From: Pseudomonadota bacterium
Lineage (GTDB): Bacteria > Pseudomonadota > Alphaproteobacteria > Sphingomonadales > SMXR01
NCBI GenBank assembly: GCA_022566895.1
Contig: JADFIA010000020.1
Span: forward strand, 1-39,059
Direction: 5' to 3'
DNA length: 39,059 bases
Made by a program: the position numbers and the translations under genes. Numbering within the stretch: position 1 is the stretch's first letter; each line of letters opens with the position of its first letter. The notes under the pieces are model-generated. The model saw nothing but the letters and a program-made list of their open reading frames with translations. It was not told where the DNA came from and did no database searches. This document shows, piece after piece, positions 19,558 through 27,287 of the stretch.

Positions 19558-19814
19558 TGGCCGGCCAGGAGCGCGTCGAGCTCTCCGGTCCTTTCGAGGG
19601 CAATTAGCGCGTCGCTACCCCCCACATGCTGATCGCCGATCCAGATCTGGGGAACCTTGTGGTCGCCGCCGGCGCGCGCTTCCATCTCGGCTCGCTTGGC
19701 CGGTGAAAAGCTGACGTCGATCTCCTCGAAATCGATCTCTTTCGATTTCAACAGGTGTTTGGCGCGGGCGCTGTAGCCGCAAAACATCGCCGTATAGATG
19801 GTGACTTTGGCCAA
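19542..19814 (-). CDS. grxC: Glutaredoxin 3-type protein with CGYS active site
   Basis: This 90-residue glutaredoxin has AKVTIYTAMFCGYSARAK at the active site and the glutathione-binding VPQIWIGDQHVGGSDALIAL. The usual dithiol CPYC is CGYS here, so only the N-terminal cysteine remains, as in monothiol (CGFS) glutaredoxins. The rest of the sequence is GrxC-like. That suggests deglutathionylation or Fe-S handling rather than dithiol disulfide reduction. The start is TTG at 19814: GAGGAG lies eight bases upstream, and the length is then normal. The frame stays open upstream to 19886, but those residues do not resemble the family. It lies 43 bp after comF. Confidence 0.93.
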   Translation of the reverse strand: MAKVTIYTAMFCGYSARAKHLLKSKEIDFEEIDVSFSPAKRAEMEARAGGDHKVPQIWIGDQHVGGSDALIALERTGELDALLAGQCLKS

Positions 19815-19857
19815 TCCTGATCTCCTCGTTCTGCCCCCTGCCAAGCACCCGCCCGGC

Positions 19858-20622
19858 CTAAGTCGGCCACGGCATCGGCTCGGCAACCCTGGTCAGCGTC
19901 AATACGCTGACCCGCGCAGCACCGGCCCGCTTCAAGACCCTGGCGCAGGTCTCAACCGTAGCGCCTGTGGTCATGACGTCGTCCACCAGAACCACATGCG
20001 AGCCGCTTATAACTTGTCGGCGCGCTTTTCGCACATCAAATGCGGATCGCACATTCTTGAAGCGCTGGCGCCGACTCAGACCGCCCTGGCTTGGGGTTGG
20101 TATTTTGCGGTAAAGGCTTCGGGCGTCGAAGCGGCAGCCGAGCTCCCGGGCCAAGGCGCCAGCCATCAGACCGGCCTGATTGTAACGCCGCCTGAACAGT
20201 CGAAAGGGATGCAGGGGAACCGGGATGACCGCTTCCGCACCTTTAATGACCGGACCGGCCGACCGGGCCAACCAGCGGGCAAAGGTCCGCGTACCTTCGG
20301 TCCTATCGCCGTACTTGAGCCCCAGCACCAGGCGGCGGCTAGCGCCGTCGTAACGCAATGCCGAACGCGCCACATCGAAATTCGGTGTGCGACGCAAACA
20401 TCCGGCGCACAGGGTCGGCCCCGAAGCGGTGCCATGTTCAAAGGGAAAGCCGCAAACTTCGCAATAAGGCTCGGTGACAAAATTGAGTGCCCGCCAGCAG
20501 GGCGCGCACATTTCGTGATGCGCGCTGACCTCGCCGCCGCAGGAAAAACACGAGGGCGGCAGGAGCAGGTCGGCAAGATCCCGGGCTCCTGAGCGAATGA
20601 GATGAATGGATTGCTGAAACAT
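19858..20622 (-). CDS. ComF family protein (phosphoribosyltransferase-like)
   Basis: ComF proteins take part in DNA uptake in competent bacteria and may have other roles. The sequence shows an N-terminal zinc-ribbon pair (LLLPPSCFSCGGEV, CAPCWRAL, YCEVCGFPF, CAGCLRRTP) and a C-terminal phosphoribosyltransferase domain with the PRPP loop VVLVDDVMTTGATVETCARV. I place the start at 20622 (254 residues, normal for the family) because GGAG lies seven bases before that ATG. The longer frame from 20742 would overlap the divergent methyltransferase gene. It heads the comF-grxC-nitrilase-DUF1178 run. Confidence 0.93.
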   Translation of the reverse strand: MFQQSIHLIRSGARDLADLLLPPSCFSCGGEVSAHHEMCAPCWRALNFVTEPYCEVCGFPFEHGTASGPTLCAGCLRRTPNFDVARSALRYDGASRRLVLGLKYGDRTEGTRTFARWLARSAGPVIKGAEAVIPVPLHPFRLFRRRYNQAGLMAGALARELGCRFDARSLYRKIPTPSQGGLSRRQRFKNVRSAFDVRKARRQVISGSHVVLVDDVMTTGATVETCARVLKRAGAARVSVLTLTRVAEPMPWPT

Positions 20623-20740
20623 CGCGATGCTCCGCGGCCACGCTGCCTGCAGCCTAACCCGACATGCCCCCCGAGACCAGCCGATTCGACGCCCGGATGG
20701 GCCCTTCCCATTGGTCGGCTGAAATGCCATAGCTCGGGCC

Positions 20741-21625
20741 ATGAGCGCCTCAAACCTACCCCCCCTGCTGTTCGACCGCCGTCAGGTGCGGCACCAGCGC
20801 CAGCGCGCCGCCGAGCATTTTCACGAGTTTGCGATTTTGGAGCCGCAAATCCAGCAGCGCATGCGCGACCGGTTGGCTGGGATCAGCCGGACTTTCGGCG
20901 ATTGTCTCGAGCTCGGATGCGCCGGTTTTTCGGCTCTCGCCGAAGACCGCCGGCGGACGGTCCACTGCGATCTCGCCGCGGGCCTGCTGCGCAGCCGTGA
21001 CGGGCTCTCGGTGGTCGGGGATGAGGAGCTGCCGCCTTTTGGCGCCGCCACCTTCGATCTTGTGCTATCGAGCCTGACGCTTCATTGGGTTAACGATCTG
21101 CCTGGGGCCCTGGTGCAGATCAAGAGCATTCTGCGGCCGGATGGCCTTTTCCTGGGGGCGCTTCTGGGCGGCGACAGTCTCCATGAGTTGCGCCGCGCCC
21201 TGACCGAAGCCGAGCTCGAGCTGCGAGGCGGGGCGGCAGCCCGGGTTTCCCCTTTTGCCGACATTCGCGATCTCGGGGATCTCCTGCAGCGGACCGGTTT
21301 TGCCATGCCGGTGGCCGATCTGGACCGGATAACGGTCCGCTATAAGGACCTTTTCGAACTGCTGCGCGATCTTAAGGGCAGCGGCAACGCCAATGCCCTG
21401 GCCGGACGTGAAACGCGGCCGCCCCGGCGGCAGCTGTTCTGCCGGGCCAGCGAAATTTACAAGCAACGCTTTGGCGGTCCCGACGGCCTTGTGCCGGCCA
21501 CCTTCGACGTGGTCTTTCTGACCGGCTGGGCGCCGGGACCCGATCAGCCGGTGGCCAAGCGGCCCGGCAGTGCGACCCATAGCCTGGCCGCGGCGCTGCC
21601 GGCCAAACCAATCAAGGAGGATTAG
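20741..21625 (+). CDS. NDUFAF5-like SAM-dependent methyltransferase family protein
   Basis: This 294-residue protein matches the alphaproteobacterial relatives of mitochondrial NDUFAF5 (C20orf7) and BioC. Supporting blocks are LLFDRRQVRHQRQRAA at the N-terminus, LELGCAGFSALAEDRR at motif I, LVLSSLTLHWVNDLPGALVQ, and ILRPDGLFLGALLGGDSLHE. Mitochondrial NDUFAF5 hydroxylates an arginine of the complex I subunit NDUFS7. Whether bacterial members do the same, or make the malonyl-ACP methyl ester like BioC, is not clear from sequence. The motif I glycine loop is GCAGF rather than GxGxG, in line with a divergent cofactor site. It overlaps mutT tail to tail by 4 bp. Confidence 0.85.
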   Translation: MSASNLPPLLFDRRQVRHQRQRAAEHFHEFAILEPQIQQRMRDRLAGISRTFGDCLELGCAGFSALAEDRRRTVHCDLAAGLLRSRDGLSVVGDEELPPFGAATFDLVLSSLTLHWVNDLPGALVQIKSILRPDGLFLGALLGGDSLHELRRALTEAELELRGGAAARVSPFADIRDLGDLLQRTGFAMPVADLDRITVRYKDLFELLRDLKGSGNANALAGRETRPPRRQLFCRASEIYKQRFGGPDGLVPATFDVVFLTGWAPGPDQPVAKRPGSATHSLAAALPAKPIKED

Positions 21626-22071
21626 AACAGCGCCGCCAGTTCATCTATCAAAGGCAAATCGGCCGGCGGCATCGGCAGCGCCCGCATTTCCTCGGGGGCA
21701 ACCCACAAGCACTCCTGGCCCTCTCGTCCCTGAGGCGCGCCCCGCCATTCCCGACATAGATAAAGCGACATTAACAGGTGAAAGTCCTGGTAGACATGGG
21801 AGACAATGGTCAGGCCCTTGAGCGCCTCGGGTTCGACGTCAATCCCCAATTCTTCCTTGAGTTCGCGTATCAGAGCCGCTTCCGGCGCCTCGCCTTCTTC
21901 TACTTTGCCGCCCGGAAACTCCCAAAGACCGGCCATGCTTTTGCCTGCCGGTCGTTTGGCCAAGAGAATCCTGCCCTTGGCGTCAATCAGCGCCACCGCC
22001 GCAACCAAAACCGTCGGCCGGACCGGCCGCTCGCCCTGCTGTGTGTTTCCGGTCCGTTTGGCCATTAACAT
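21622..22071 (-). CDS. mutT: 8-oxo-dGTP diphosphatase (Nudix)
   Basis: MutT removes 8-oxo-dGTP from the nucleotide pool and so prevents A:T to C:G mutation. The 149-residue protein carries an intact Nudix box running from GGKVEEGEAPEAALIRELKE into ELGI, preceded by KRPAGKSMAGLWEFPGGKVE. GGAGGGG lies just upstream of two in-frame ATGs at 22071 and 22065, and either may be used. It is convergent with the NDUFAF5-like gene. In many relatives argJ lies next to mutT; here it does not. Confidence 0.93.
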   Translation of the reverse strand: MLMAKRTGNTQQGERPVRPTVLVAAVALIDAKGRILLAKRPAGKSMAGLWEFPGGKVEEGEAPEAALIRELKEELGIDVEPEALKGLTIVSHVYQDFHLLMSLYLCREWRGAPQGREGQECLWVAPEEMRALPMPPADLPLIDELAALF

Positions 22072-22129
22072 TTCCCCTCCGACGTCAGCCGCTCAGAATG
22101 ACATAGGTCCTTGGCAGGTGGAGGAAAAA

Positions 22130-22156
22130 ATGCGATTCTTGTTCAGACTTTCTTAA
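22130..22156 (+). CDS. Eight-codon ORF with strong ribosome binding site (leader peptide or gene remnant)
   Basis: GGAGG followed by five A residues leads to ATG at 22130, then MRFLFRLS and TAA. The ribosome binding site is among the best in the window, yet the ORF is very short. It could be a leader peptide or the surviving start of a lost gene. No attenuator hairpin with a T tract follows, so a leader role is unsupported beyond the start signal. Confidence 0.25.
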   Translation: MRFLFRLS

Positions 22157-22372
22157 CCACTAATTGAGAAAGTAAGGTCGGTACATATATGTCAAGTTAA
22201 CGGAAAGGCGACACATTCAGTGGTATGAGCGGTATTGGGGCTAACTGCGTTCCGGCGAACGAGGTGAAGAAATATAAAACACGCCTTGCCGGCCGCCTCG
22301 ATTACAGATGCCAATCTCTCCCCCGTTCAGGCGTGAATCGATGCCAAGCTTTCGATCTGGAATGATCGGACC

Positions 22373-22386
22373 GGCAGTTTAATTGC
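22373..22386 (+). promoter_or_regulatory. Possible sigma54-type promoter upstream of flp
   Basis: GGCAGTTTAATTGC keeps the GG and GC dinucleotides ten bases apart, with GGCA and TTGC matching the sigma54 -24/-12 consensus. It ends about 55 bp before the pilin start codon. The bases after GGCA depart from consensus, so this is a candidate only. Confidence 0.3.
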
Positions 22387-22440
22387 GGCAATATTTGAAA
22401 GTGAGCCGTACAGGGCCGGATACGCGAAAGGGGACCATAC

Positions 22441-22755
22441 GTGAAAGGGTTGGGCGTTCATAAATTGTTACACCAGGCGGGGCGTTTAACCTTCGATAAT
22501 CGAGCCGCGGCAACTATCGAATACGCCCTGGTCGCGGTTCTGATCGGCATTGGCTCCGTGGCAGCGCTGACCGCCATGGCCGATAGCATTATCCGTATAT
22601 GGTCCGACGTCGAAGACGAAGTGACAGAAAGCATTTCCAGCGTCCAGGAAAAAGAGGCCAGCGCGGCCAATTTGAATCTGGGAAGTTTTAATAAGACCAA
22701 GAAGAACAAGGGGAAAAGCAGGGGGAAAGGCAAGGGAAAGAAACCGCAGGGTTAA
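22441..22755 (+). CDS. Flp-family type IVb pilin with basic C-terminal tail
   Basis: The 104-residue protein has the Flp pilin signature: a short basic leader, then DNRAAATIEYALVAVLIGIG with the Glu-Tyr pair and a hydrophobic helix (residues 19-45). Flp pilins are cleaved by a prepilin peptidase and assembled by the Tad system for surface attachment. Two oddities stand out. The residue five before the Glu is Ala instead of Gly, and the C-terminus ends in about 20 residues dominated by Lys, Gly and Asn (from NKTKKNKGKSRGK). The start is GTG at 22441 with AAAGGGGA six bases upstream. No tad/cpa genes lie in the window, so assembly proteins must be elsewhere. Confidence 0.88.
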   Translation: MKGLGVHKLLHQAGRLTFDNRAAATIEYALVAVLIGIGSVAALTAMADSIIRIWSDVEDEVTESISSVQEKEASAANLNLGSFNKTKKNKGKSRGKGKGKKPQG

Positions 22756-22838
22756 CGCATAAGCCGCCGACGGCCCCTTGGGCTGTGGCATCGACCCGCT
22801 TGAGGAGACGCTGTGGGCGGGTATGTAACCGATGAAAT

Positions 22839-22856
22839 ATCCTTTTGGAGGATTTT
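22839..22856 (+). terminator. Weak hairpin with short T run downstream of flp
   Basis: ATCCT and AGGAT pair around a TTTGG loop and are followed by TTT. The 5 bp stem is short and the T run is minimal, so termination of the pilin transcript here is only possible. It lies 84 bp past the flp stop codon. Confidence 0.22.
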
Positions 22857-22912
22857 GGGCGTAAATCGTTTGACCTGCGTTCATTTTCGTTGCGAAGGAT
22901 GGCGTGAGTGCC

Positions 22913-23090
22913 ATGAATAGACACTAGCTGACAACTCTGCTTGCCGACAAACGGGCCGCGGCGGCGCTCGGATAGGGATTATCATTGGATTGTTTCGATT
23001 GCCATCTTGGTAGCCGTGTCAGCCCTAGGGAACACCGTCTTGGCCCTTTTCACTTCCGTCTTGAGTGACAATACCGCGGCCGTGCCCTGA
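22913..23090 (+). pseudogene. Degenerate second Flp-type pilin gene
   Basis: From ATG 22913 the frame reads MNRH-stop-LTTLLADKRAAAALG-stop-GL. After a shift of one frame at about 22989 it continues as IVSIAILVAVSALGNTVLAL and FTSVLSDNTAAVP before TGA at 23088-23090. Joined, this has the layout of an Flp pilin: a short leader ending in DKRAAAA, the position where Glu-Tyr is expected (GGA TAG here, against a likely ancestral GAA TAT), then a hydrophobic helix and short tail. The leader block lines up with DNRAAATIEYAL of the intact gene 470 bp upstream. Two stops and a frame change make it nonfunctional unless the sequence has errors. The identification rests on pattern similarity. Confidence 0.6.
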
Positions 23091-23151
23091 TCGCCCTGAG
23101 CCGCCACTGAAAGTCACGGCATTCAATAGCAATTTTCATCCAAGCCTCTTG

Positions 23152-23180
23152 TTGACAGCGGGCAATGCGGTCCTTATCTC
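23152..23180 (+). promoter_or_regulatory. Sigma70-type promoter for secA
   Basis: A perfect TTGACA (23152-23157) is followed after exactly 17 bases by TATCTC (23175-23180). The start point would lie about 80 bp upstream of the secA ATG, leaving a moderate untranslated leader. No other promoter this good lies in the gap. Confidence 0.55.
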
Positions 23181-23267
23181 TCCTTCATCAAAACGAAGTA
23201 GCCGCAAAACTGAACGGGCCGGAGGGGCAGTCGCCCTAGTTCGGCACGAGTAGATGAGAAACGACGC

Positions 23268-25988
23268 ATGCTGGGACTGAAAAAACTGGGCACTAAAGTC
23301 TTTGGTTCCGCCAATGAGCGGATTGTGCGCCAATATTTAAAGCGCGTTGAGGCTATTAATGCGCTCGAGCCCGAGACCGAAAAGCTATCCAACGACGAAA
23401 TCAAGGCCCGGACCGATGTCTTCCGCAAACGGCTTGCGGCGGGCGAGGGGGTAGACGAAATCCTGTCCGAGGCTTTTGCGCTGGTACGCGAAGCAGCCAA
23501 GCGGACCCTCGGTCAGCGCCATTTCGACGTCCAGATGGTCGGCGGCATGGTTCTCCACGAGGGCCAGATCGCCGAAATGAAGACCGGCGAGGGAAAAACC
23601 CTTGTCGCGACCCTGGCCGCCTATCTGAACGCCCTTTCCGGCCAAGGCGTTCACATCGTCACGGTCAACGACTATCTGGCCCGCCGCGACGCCGAATGGA
23701 TGGGTCAAATTTACCAGTTTTTAGGGATGACGGTTGGCGTCGTTGTGCCCGAGCTTTCAAAGGACGAACGCCGCCAGGCCTATGCGGCCGATATTACTTA
23801 CGGGACCAACAACGAATTCGGGTTTGATTATCTGCGCGACAATCTCTCTTTTCGCCTCGAAGATATGGTCCAGCGGCCGTTCCATTTTGCCATCGTCGAC
23901 GAGGTTGACAGCATCCTGATCGACGAAGCGCGGACGCCGCTGATCATTTCCGGCCCGACCGAGGACAAATCCCAGCTCTATATCACCGTTGACCGTCTGG
24001 TCGGGCAGCTGGGGCCCGAAGATTATGAAATGGATGAAAAGGTCAAGGCGATCACTCTGACCGAAGAGGGAACCGAAAGGATCGAGCAGCTTTTGAACAA
24101 CGCCAAGCTCCTCGAGACGGATAACCTCTACGATTACGAAAATACGCTCATCGTGCATCACGTGAATAGCGCCTTAAAGGCGCGCCATATGTTCGAGCGG
24201 GACGTCGACTATATCGTCAAGGACGGCCGAGTGATCATTATCGACGAGTTCACCGGCCGTATGATGGAAGGGCGGCGCTATTCGGACGGCCTGCACCAGG
24301 CGCTGGAGGCCAAGGAGGGCGCCAAGATCGAGCCCGAGAACCAGACCCTGGCCTCGATCACCTTCCAGAACTATTTTCGCATGTACCCCAAACTGGCCGG
24401 GATGACCGGCACCGCGGCCACCGAGGCCGAGGAATTCGCCAATATCTACTCCCTGCTGGTAACCGAGATTCCAACCCACGAGCCGGTCATCCGCATCGAC
24501 GACAATGACGAGTTCTACCGCACCGCGGACGAGAAATTCGCCGCCATTATCGACGAAATCAAGGACTGCCGTGAGCGCGGCCAGCCGGTTCTGGTGGGTA
24601 CCGTCTCGATTGAAAAGTCGGAACATCTTTCCAAACTTTTGAAAAAACACAAGGTCCCCCACAACGTGCTCAACGCCCGTTATCACGAGCAGGAAGCCCA
24701 GATCATCGCCCAAGCCGGTGTCGCGGGGACTGTGACAATCGCCACCAACATGGCCGGCCGCGGCACCGATATTCAATTAGGCGGCAATATCGATATGCGG
24801 ATCAAGCAAGAAGCGGCCGAGATTGAAAGCCCCATAAAACGCCAGGAGGTCATCGAACAGATCAAGGCCGAGGTCGCGGCCAACAAGAAAAAAGTCATCG
24901 CCGCCGGTGGCTGCTATGTGATCGGCACCGAGCGTCACGAGAGCCGGCGCATCGACAATCAGTTGCGCGGCCGTACGGGTCGTCAGGGCGATCCGGGCCA
25001 CTCGAAGTTTTACCTTTCGCTGCAGGATGACCTGATGCGCGTCTTTGGGCCCGAGCGCATGGATTCGATGCTGATCAAACTGGGCATCGAAGAGGGCGAA
25101 GCGATCATCCACCCGTGGATCAACAAGGCCATCGAAAAAGCCCAGCAAAAGGTCGAGGGGCGTAATTTCGACATCCGCAAAAATGTCGTCAAGTTCGACA
25201 ATGTGATGAACGATCAGCGCTCGGTGATCTACGACCAGCGCAAGGACATCATGGCGGCCGAGGAAATCTCCGAGGCGATCAAGGACATGCGGGCCGATGT
25301 CATCGATAGTCAGGTCCTGACCCACGTACCCCCCAAGTCCTATGCCGACCAGTGGGACCTCGAAGGGCTTCGGATCGAAATGCGGCGCCTGTTTAATCTG
25401 GATCTGTCGATCGGCAAATGGGGCCAGGAAGAAGGTGTCGAGGAAACCGTCCTTATCGAACGGATCTCGCGGGCCGTCGAGCGTTATATGGCCGACAAAG
25501 CGGCCAGCTTCGGGGAGGATTGGAAATTCATTGAAAAGAGCATCATGCTTCAAGTTCTCGATCAGGACTGGAAAGAGCACCTGTCGGCGCTCGATAACCT
25601 GAGGGCGGTGATTCACTTGAGGGCCTATGCCCAGCGCGATCCTTTGAATGAATACAAGACCGAGGCCTTCGGCCGCTTTGAAGCTTTTCTTGCGACCTTC
25701 CGTGAGCATATTTGCGAGATTCTAAGCCACGTCGAAATCTCGGCCAGCGACGTTACCGCGGCCCTGGCGCCCAAGGAGCAAGAGATGGTAACCCACCACG
25801 ACGACCCGCTCCTGGGCCGGGACGCCGCGACGCCAGCCGTCGCCCAGGGGCCGGTCATGACCCGGGCCGCGGCCGCGACGATCGACCCGCAAGACCCATC
25901 GAGCTGGGGCAAGGTGCCCCGCAACGCCCCCTGCCCCTGCGGTTCGGGCAAGAAATACAAACACTGCCACGGCCGCCTCACCCACTAG
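23268..25988 (+). CDS. secA: Preprotein translocase ATPase SecA
   Basis: SecA drives secretory proteins through the SecYEG channel by ATP hydrolysis. The 906-residue protein has normal length. Domains in order: NBD1 with Walker [21 protein letters not shown] near residues 104-123 and the DEAD-like [20 protein letters not shown]; the preprotein cross-linking domain; NBD2 with [11 protein letters not shown] and [13 protein letters not shown]; the helical wing and scaffold; and a C-terminal zinc site [14 protein letters not shown] that binds SecB and phospholipid. The ribosome binding site is weak, but the ATG at 23268 matches the family start [18 protein letters not shown]. Confidence 0.99.
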   Translation: MLGLKKLGTKVFGSANERIVRQYLKRVEAINALEPETEKLSNDEIKARTDVFRKRLAAGEGVDEILSEAFALVREAAKRTLGQRHFDVQMVGGMVLHEGQIAEMKTGEGKTLVATLAAYLNALSGQGVHIVTVNDYLARRDAEWMGQIYQFLGMTVGVVVPELSKDERRQAYAADITYGTNNEFGFDYLRDNLSFRLEDMVQRPFHFAIVDEVDSILIDEARTPLIISGPTEDKSQLYITVDRLVGQLGPEDYEMDEKVKAITLTEEGTERIEQLLNNAKLLETDNLYDYENTLIVHHVNSALKARHMFERDVDYIVKDGRVIIIDEFTGRMMEGRRYSDGLHQALEAKEGAKIEPENQTLASITFQNYFRMYPKLAGMTGTAATEAEEFANIYSLLVTEIPTHEPVIRIDDNDEFYRTADEKFAAIIDEIKDCRERGQPVLVGTVSIEKSEHLSKLLKKHKVPHNVLNARYHEQEAQIIAQAGVAGTVTIATNMAGRGTDIQLGGNIDMRIKQEAAEIESPIKRQEVIEQIKAEVAANKKKVIAAGGCYVIGTERHESRRIDNQLRGRTGRQGDPGHSKFYLSLQDDLMRVFGPERMDSMLIKLGIEEGEAIIHPWINKAIEKAQQKVEGRNFDIRKNVVKFDNVMNDQRSVIYDQRKDIMAAEEISEAIKDMRADVIDSQVLTHVPPKSYADQWDLEGLRIEMRRLFNLDLSIGKWGQEEGVEETVLIERISRAVERYMADKAASFGEDWKFIEKSIMLQVLDQDWKEHLSALDNLRAVIHLRAYAQRDPLNEYKTEAFGRFEAFLATFREHICEILSHVEISASDVTAALAPKEQEMVTHHDDPLLGRDAATPAVAQGPVMTRAAAATIDPQDPSSWGKVPRNAPCPCGSGKKYKHCHGRLTH

Positions 25989-26030
25989 ATTAGGGCACCA
26001 TGACGGCCGGCCTAAAAGAGGGAGGATAAG

Positions 26031-26633
26031 ATGTCTTTTCTGCCTTCATTGCCCGATCCGACCAATCTTGGAGATGTACTCAAGGCCTTCCCGAAGGGCG
26101 TGCCGGAGCTTCTGGCCTATCACGACGTCATCCTAAGGGGCCCGTCGCCTTTAAAGATCGCCGAGCGCGAACTGATTGCGGCCTATGTCTCGGGGCTCAA
26201 TGCCTGCCGCTTTTGCTATAACGCCCACACGGTCTATGCCGAGCGCTTCGGCATCGAGCCGCAAGTATTCGAGGCCGCGCTTGCTCACTTGGATACGGCG
26301 CCGCTGGATGCGCGTATGAAGCCGATCCTGAGGCTGGCCAAGAAGCTAACCGAGGCGCCCGAGTCGGTGGTCGCCCAGGATCACCAGGCGATTATCGAGG
26401 CCGGCTGGCCGCAGGAGGCGGTGGCCGATGTGATCTACATCACGGCGCTGTTCAATTTCATGAACCGGGTGGTCTCGGGCTTCGGGGTCGAGGCCTTTGA
26501 CGAGGTCTACGACGGGCGCCGCCAAGCGGTCAGAAAAATGAGCCCGGAGCGGCGCCAAGCCCTGAACGAGAGCCAACTCGGCACCGACGAATACGTGAAA
26601 TACGGCCGCGGCATAGGGGCCATCAAAGATTAG
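26031..26633 (+). CDS. AhpD-like carboxymuconolactone decarboxylase family protein (peroxidase-related)
   Basis: This 200-residue helical protein carries the AhpD-type redox motif C-x2-C-x3-H in LNACRFCYNAHTVYAERFG, preceded by ERELIAAYVSG. This matches the uncharacterised peroxidase-related branch of the carboxymuconolactone decarboxylase family, which may reduce peroxides through its cysteine pair. GGGAGGATAAG precedes the ATG, an excellent ribosome binding site. It lies 42 bp after secA on the same strand and overlaps the cupin gene tail to tail by 4 bp. The physiological substrate is unknown. Confidence 0.88.
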   Translation: MSFLPSLPDPTNLGDVLKAFPKGVPELLAYHDVILRGPSPLKIAERELIAAYVSGLNACRFCYNAHTVYAERFGIEPQVFEAALAHLDTAPLDARMKPILRLAKKLTEAPESVVAQDHQAIIEAGWPQEAVADVIYITALFNFMNRVVSGFGVEAFDEVYDGRRQAVRKMSPERRQALNESQLGTDEYVKYGRGIGAIKD

Positions 26634-27169
26634 TTGTCCGCCGGCGCTTGGTCTTTCGCCGGCCGGCTTTCGCTGATCCATTCCTCGCGTGTTTTTTTCT
26701 CGAGCGCCTTCTCGTCGATCAAATAAAGAAGGTCGGGATGGCTGATCAACACCTTGCCGTGGTGGGGAAAATGCGCCACTTCCAAATCCGTCCGCTCGCC
26801 GCCCATCAGATAGACCAGATCCTCTTGGCCGATGTTTTTCAAATTATGCGCCGTGCCGTCGGTCGGAAAGCCCATATAATCGCCCGGCCCCACTTCGAAG
26901 GTCTCCTCGCCGATCTCGGCCTCGCCGGTCCCTGAGAGGATATAGACGAACTCCTCCTGGGCCATATGCGAATGATAGGCGAAGCTCTCGCGGCCCGGCG
27001 GCAGGCGCCCGAGCGCCAGCTGGACCCGCTTCATACCCACCCGGTCCGATAATGCGGTGTAATACACTTCGGAGTTGGGGTTTAAGGGATGCCGTACCGG
27101 GCTCTCCTGGCCGCGCTCCCCGGCCCGCACCAGATAGTCCTTCGCCTGGCGTTTCTTGTCTTCGCTCAT
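26630..27169 (-). CDS. Cupin domain-containing protein
   Basis: This 179-residue protein has a single conserved cupin barrel. Motif 1 is ESFAYHSHMAQEEFVYILSGTGEAE, with two His and a Glu positioned for metal, and motif 2 is GDYMGFPTDGTAHNLKNIG. Flanking N- and C-terminal stretches are charged. Cupins of this kind include sugar isomerases, dioxygenases and metal-binding sensors, and I cannot choose among them. AGAGGAG lies two bases before the start ATG at 27169, a rather close spacing. The gene is convergent with the AhpD-like gene; nothing else ties the two together. Confidence 0.87.
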   Translation of the reverse strand: MSEDKKRQAKDYLVRAGERGQESPVRHPLNPNSEVYYTALSDRVGMKRVQLALGRLPPGRESFAYHSHMAQEEFVYILSGTGEAEIGEETFEVGPGDYMGFPTDGTAHNLKNIGQEDLVYLMGGERTDLEVAHFPHHGKVLISHPDLLYLIDEKALEKKTREEWISESRPAKDQAPADN

Positions 27170-27235
27170 TGCTCCTCTCTTTCCATCCGTTCATCTGGCA
27201 ATCGCAACTTAACACAATTCCAGAGCCAAAATACC

Positions 27236-27264
27236 TTGACAAACGGTACCAAATAGGTTAATAT
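27236..27264 (+). promoter_or_regulatory. Near-consensus sigma70 promoter
   Basis: TTGACA (27236-27241) and TAATAT (27259-27264) are separated by exactly 17 bases in an AT-rich patch. This is the closest match to the sigma70 consensus in the window. It points to the plus strand, and transcription would begin near 27271, just before the unrecognised ORF at 27288. Confidence 0.65.
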
Positions 27265-27287
27265 ATTGCCAATTATTACCTATACCG

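Larger units (their letters stand above)
22072..22440. other. Intergenic stretch between mutT and flp pilin gene
   Basis: This 369 bp gap is somewhat more AT-rich than its surroundings. It holds a good ribosome binding site followed by an eight-codon ORF (22130-22156) and, just before the pilin gene, a GG-N10-GC element resembling a sigma54 promoter (22373-22386). Otherwise I see no gene, RNA or repeat in it. Confidence 0.6.
22756..23267. other. Intergenic stretch between flp and secA
   Basis: This 512 bp gap contains a weak hairpin (22839-22853), the remnant of a second Flp pilin gene (22913-23090) and a good secA promoter (23152-23180). I find no intact gene in it; the 62-codon frame at 23065-23253 has no ribosome binding site and an unlikely composition. 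Confidence 0.7.

Noticed and set aside
20623-20742. Longer comF starting at 20742
   Set aside because: It would overlap the divergent NDUFAF5-like gene. The extra 40 residues are unlike the family, and a GGAG site precedes the ATG at 20622.
23065-23253. 62-codon frame upstream of secA
   Set aside because: No ribosome binding site, it overlaps the pilin remnant and the secA promoter, and the product is Arg/Ser/Pro-rich. It is not a SecM-like leader: there is no signal peptide or arrest-like end.
24777-25709. Long minus-strand frame (310 codons) inside secA, and similar ones at 24174-24776
   Set aside because: It lies wholly opposite secA, has no ribosome binding site, and its composition is what GC-rich antisense frames give.
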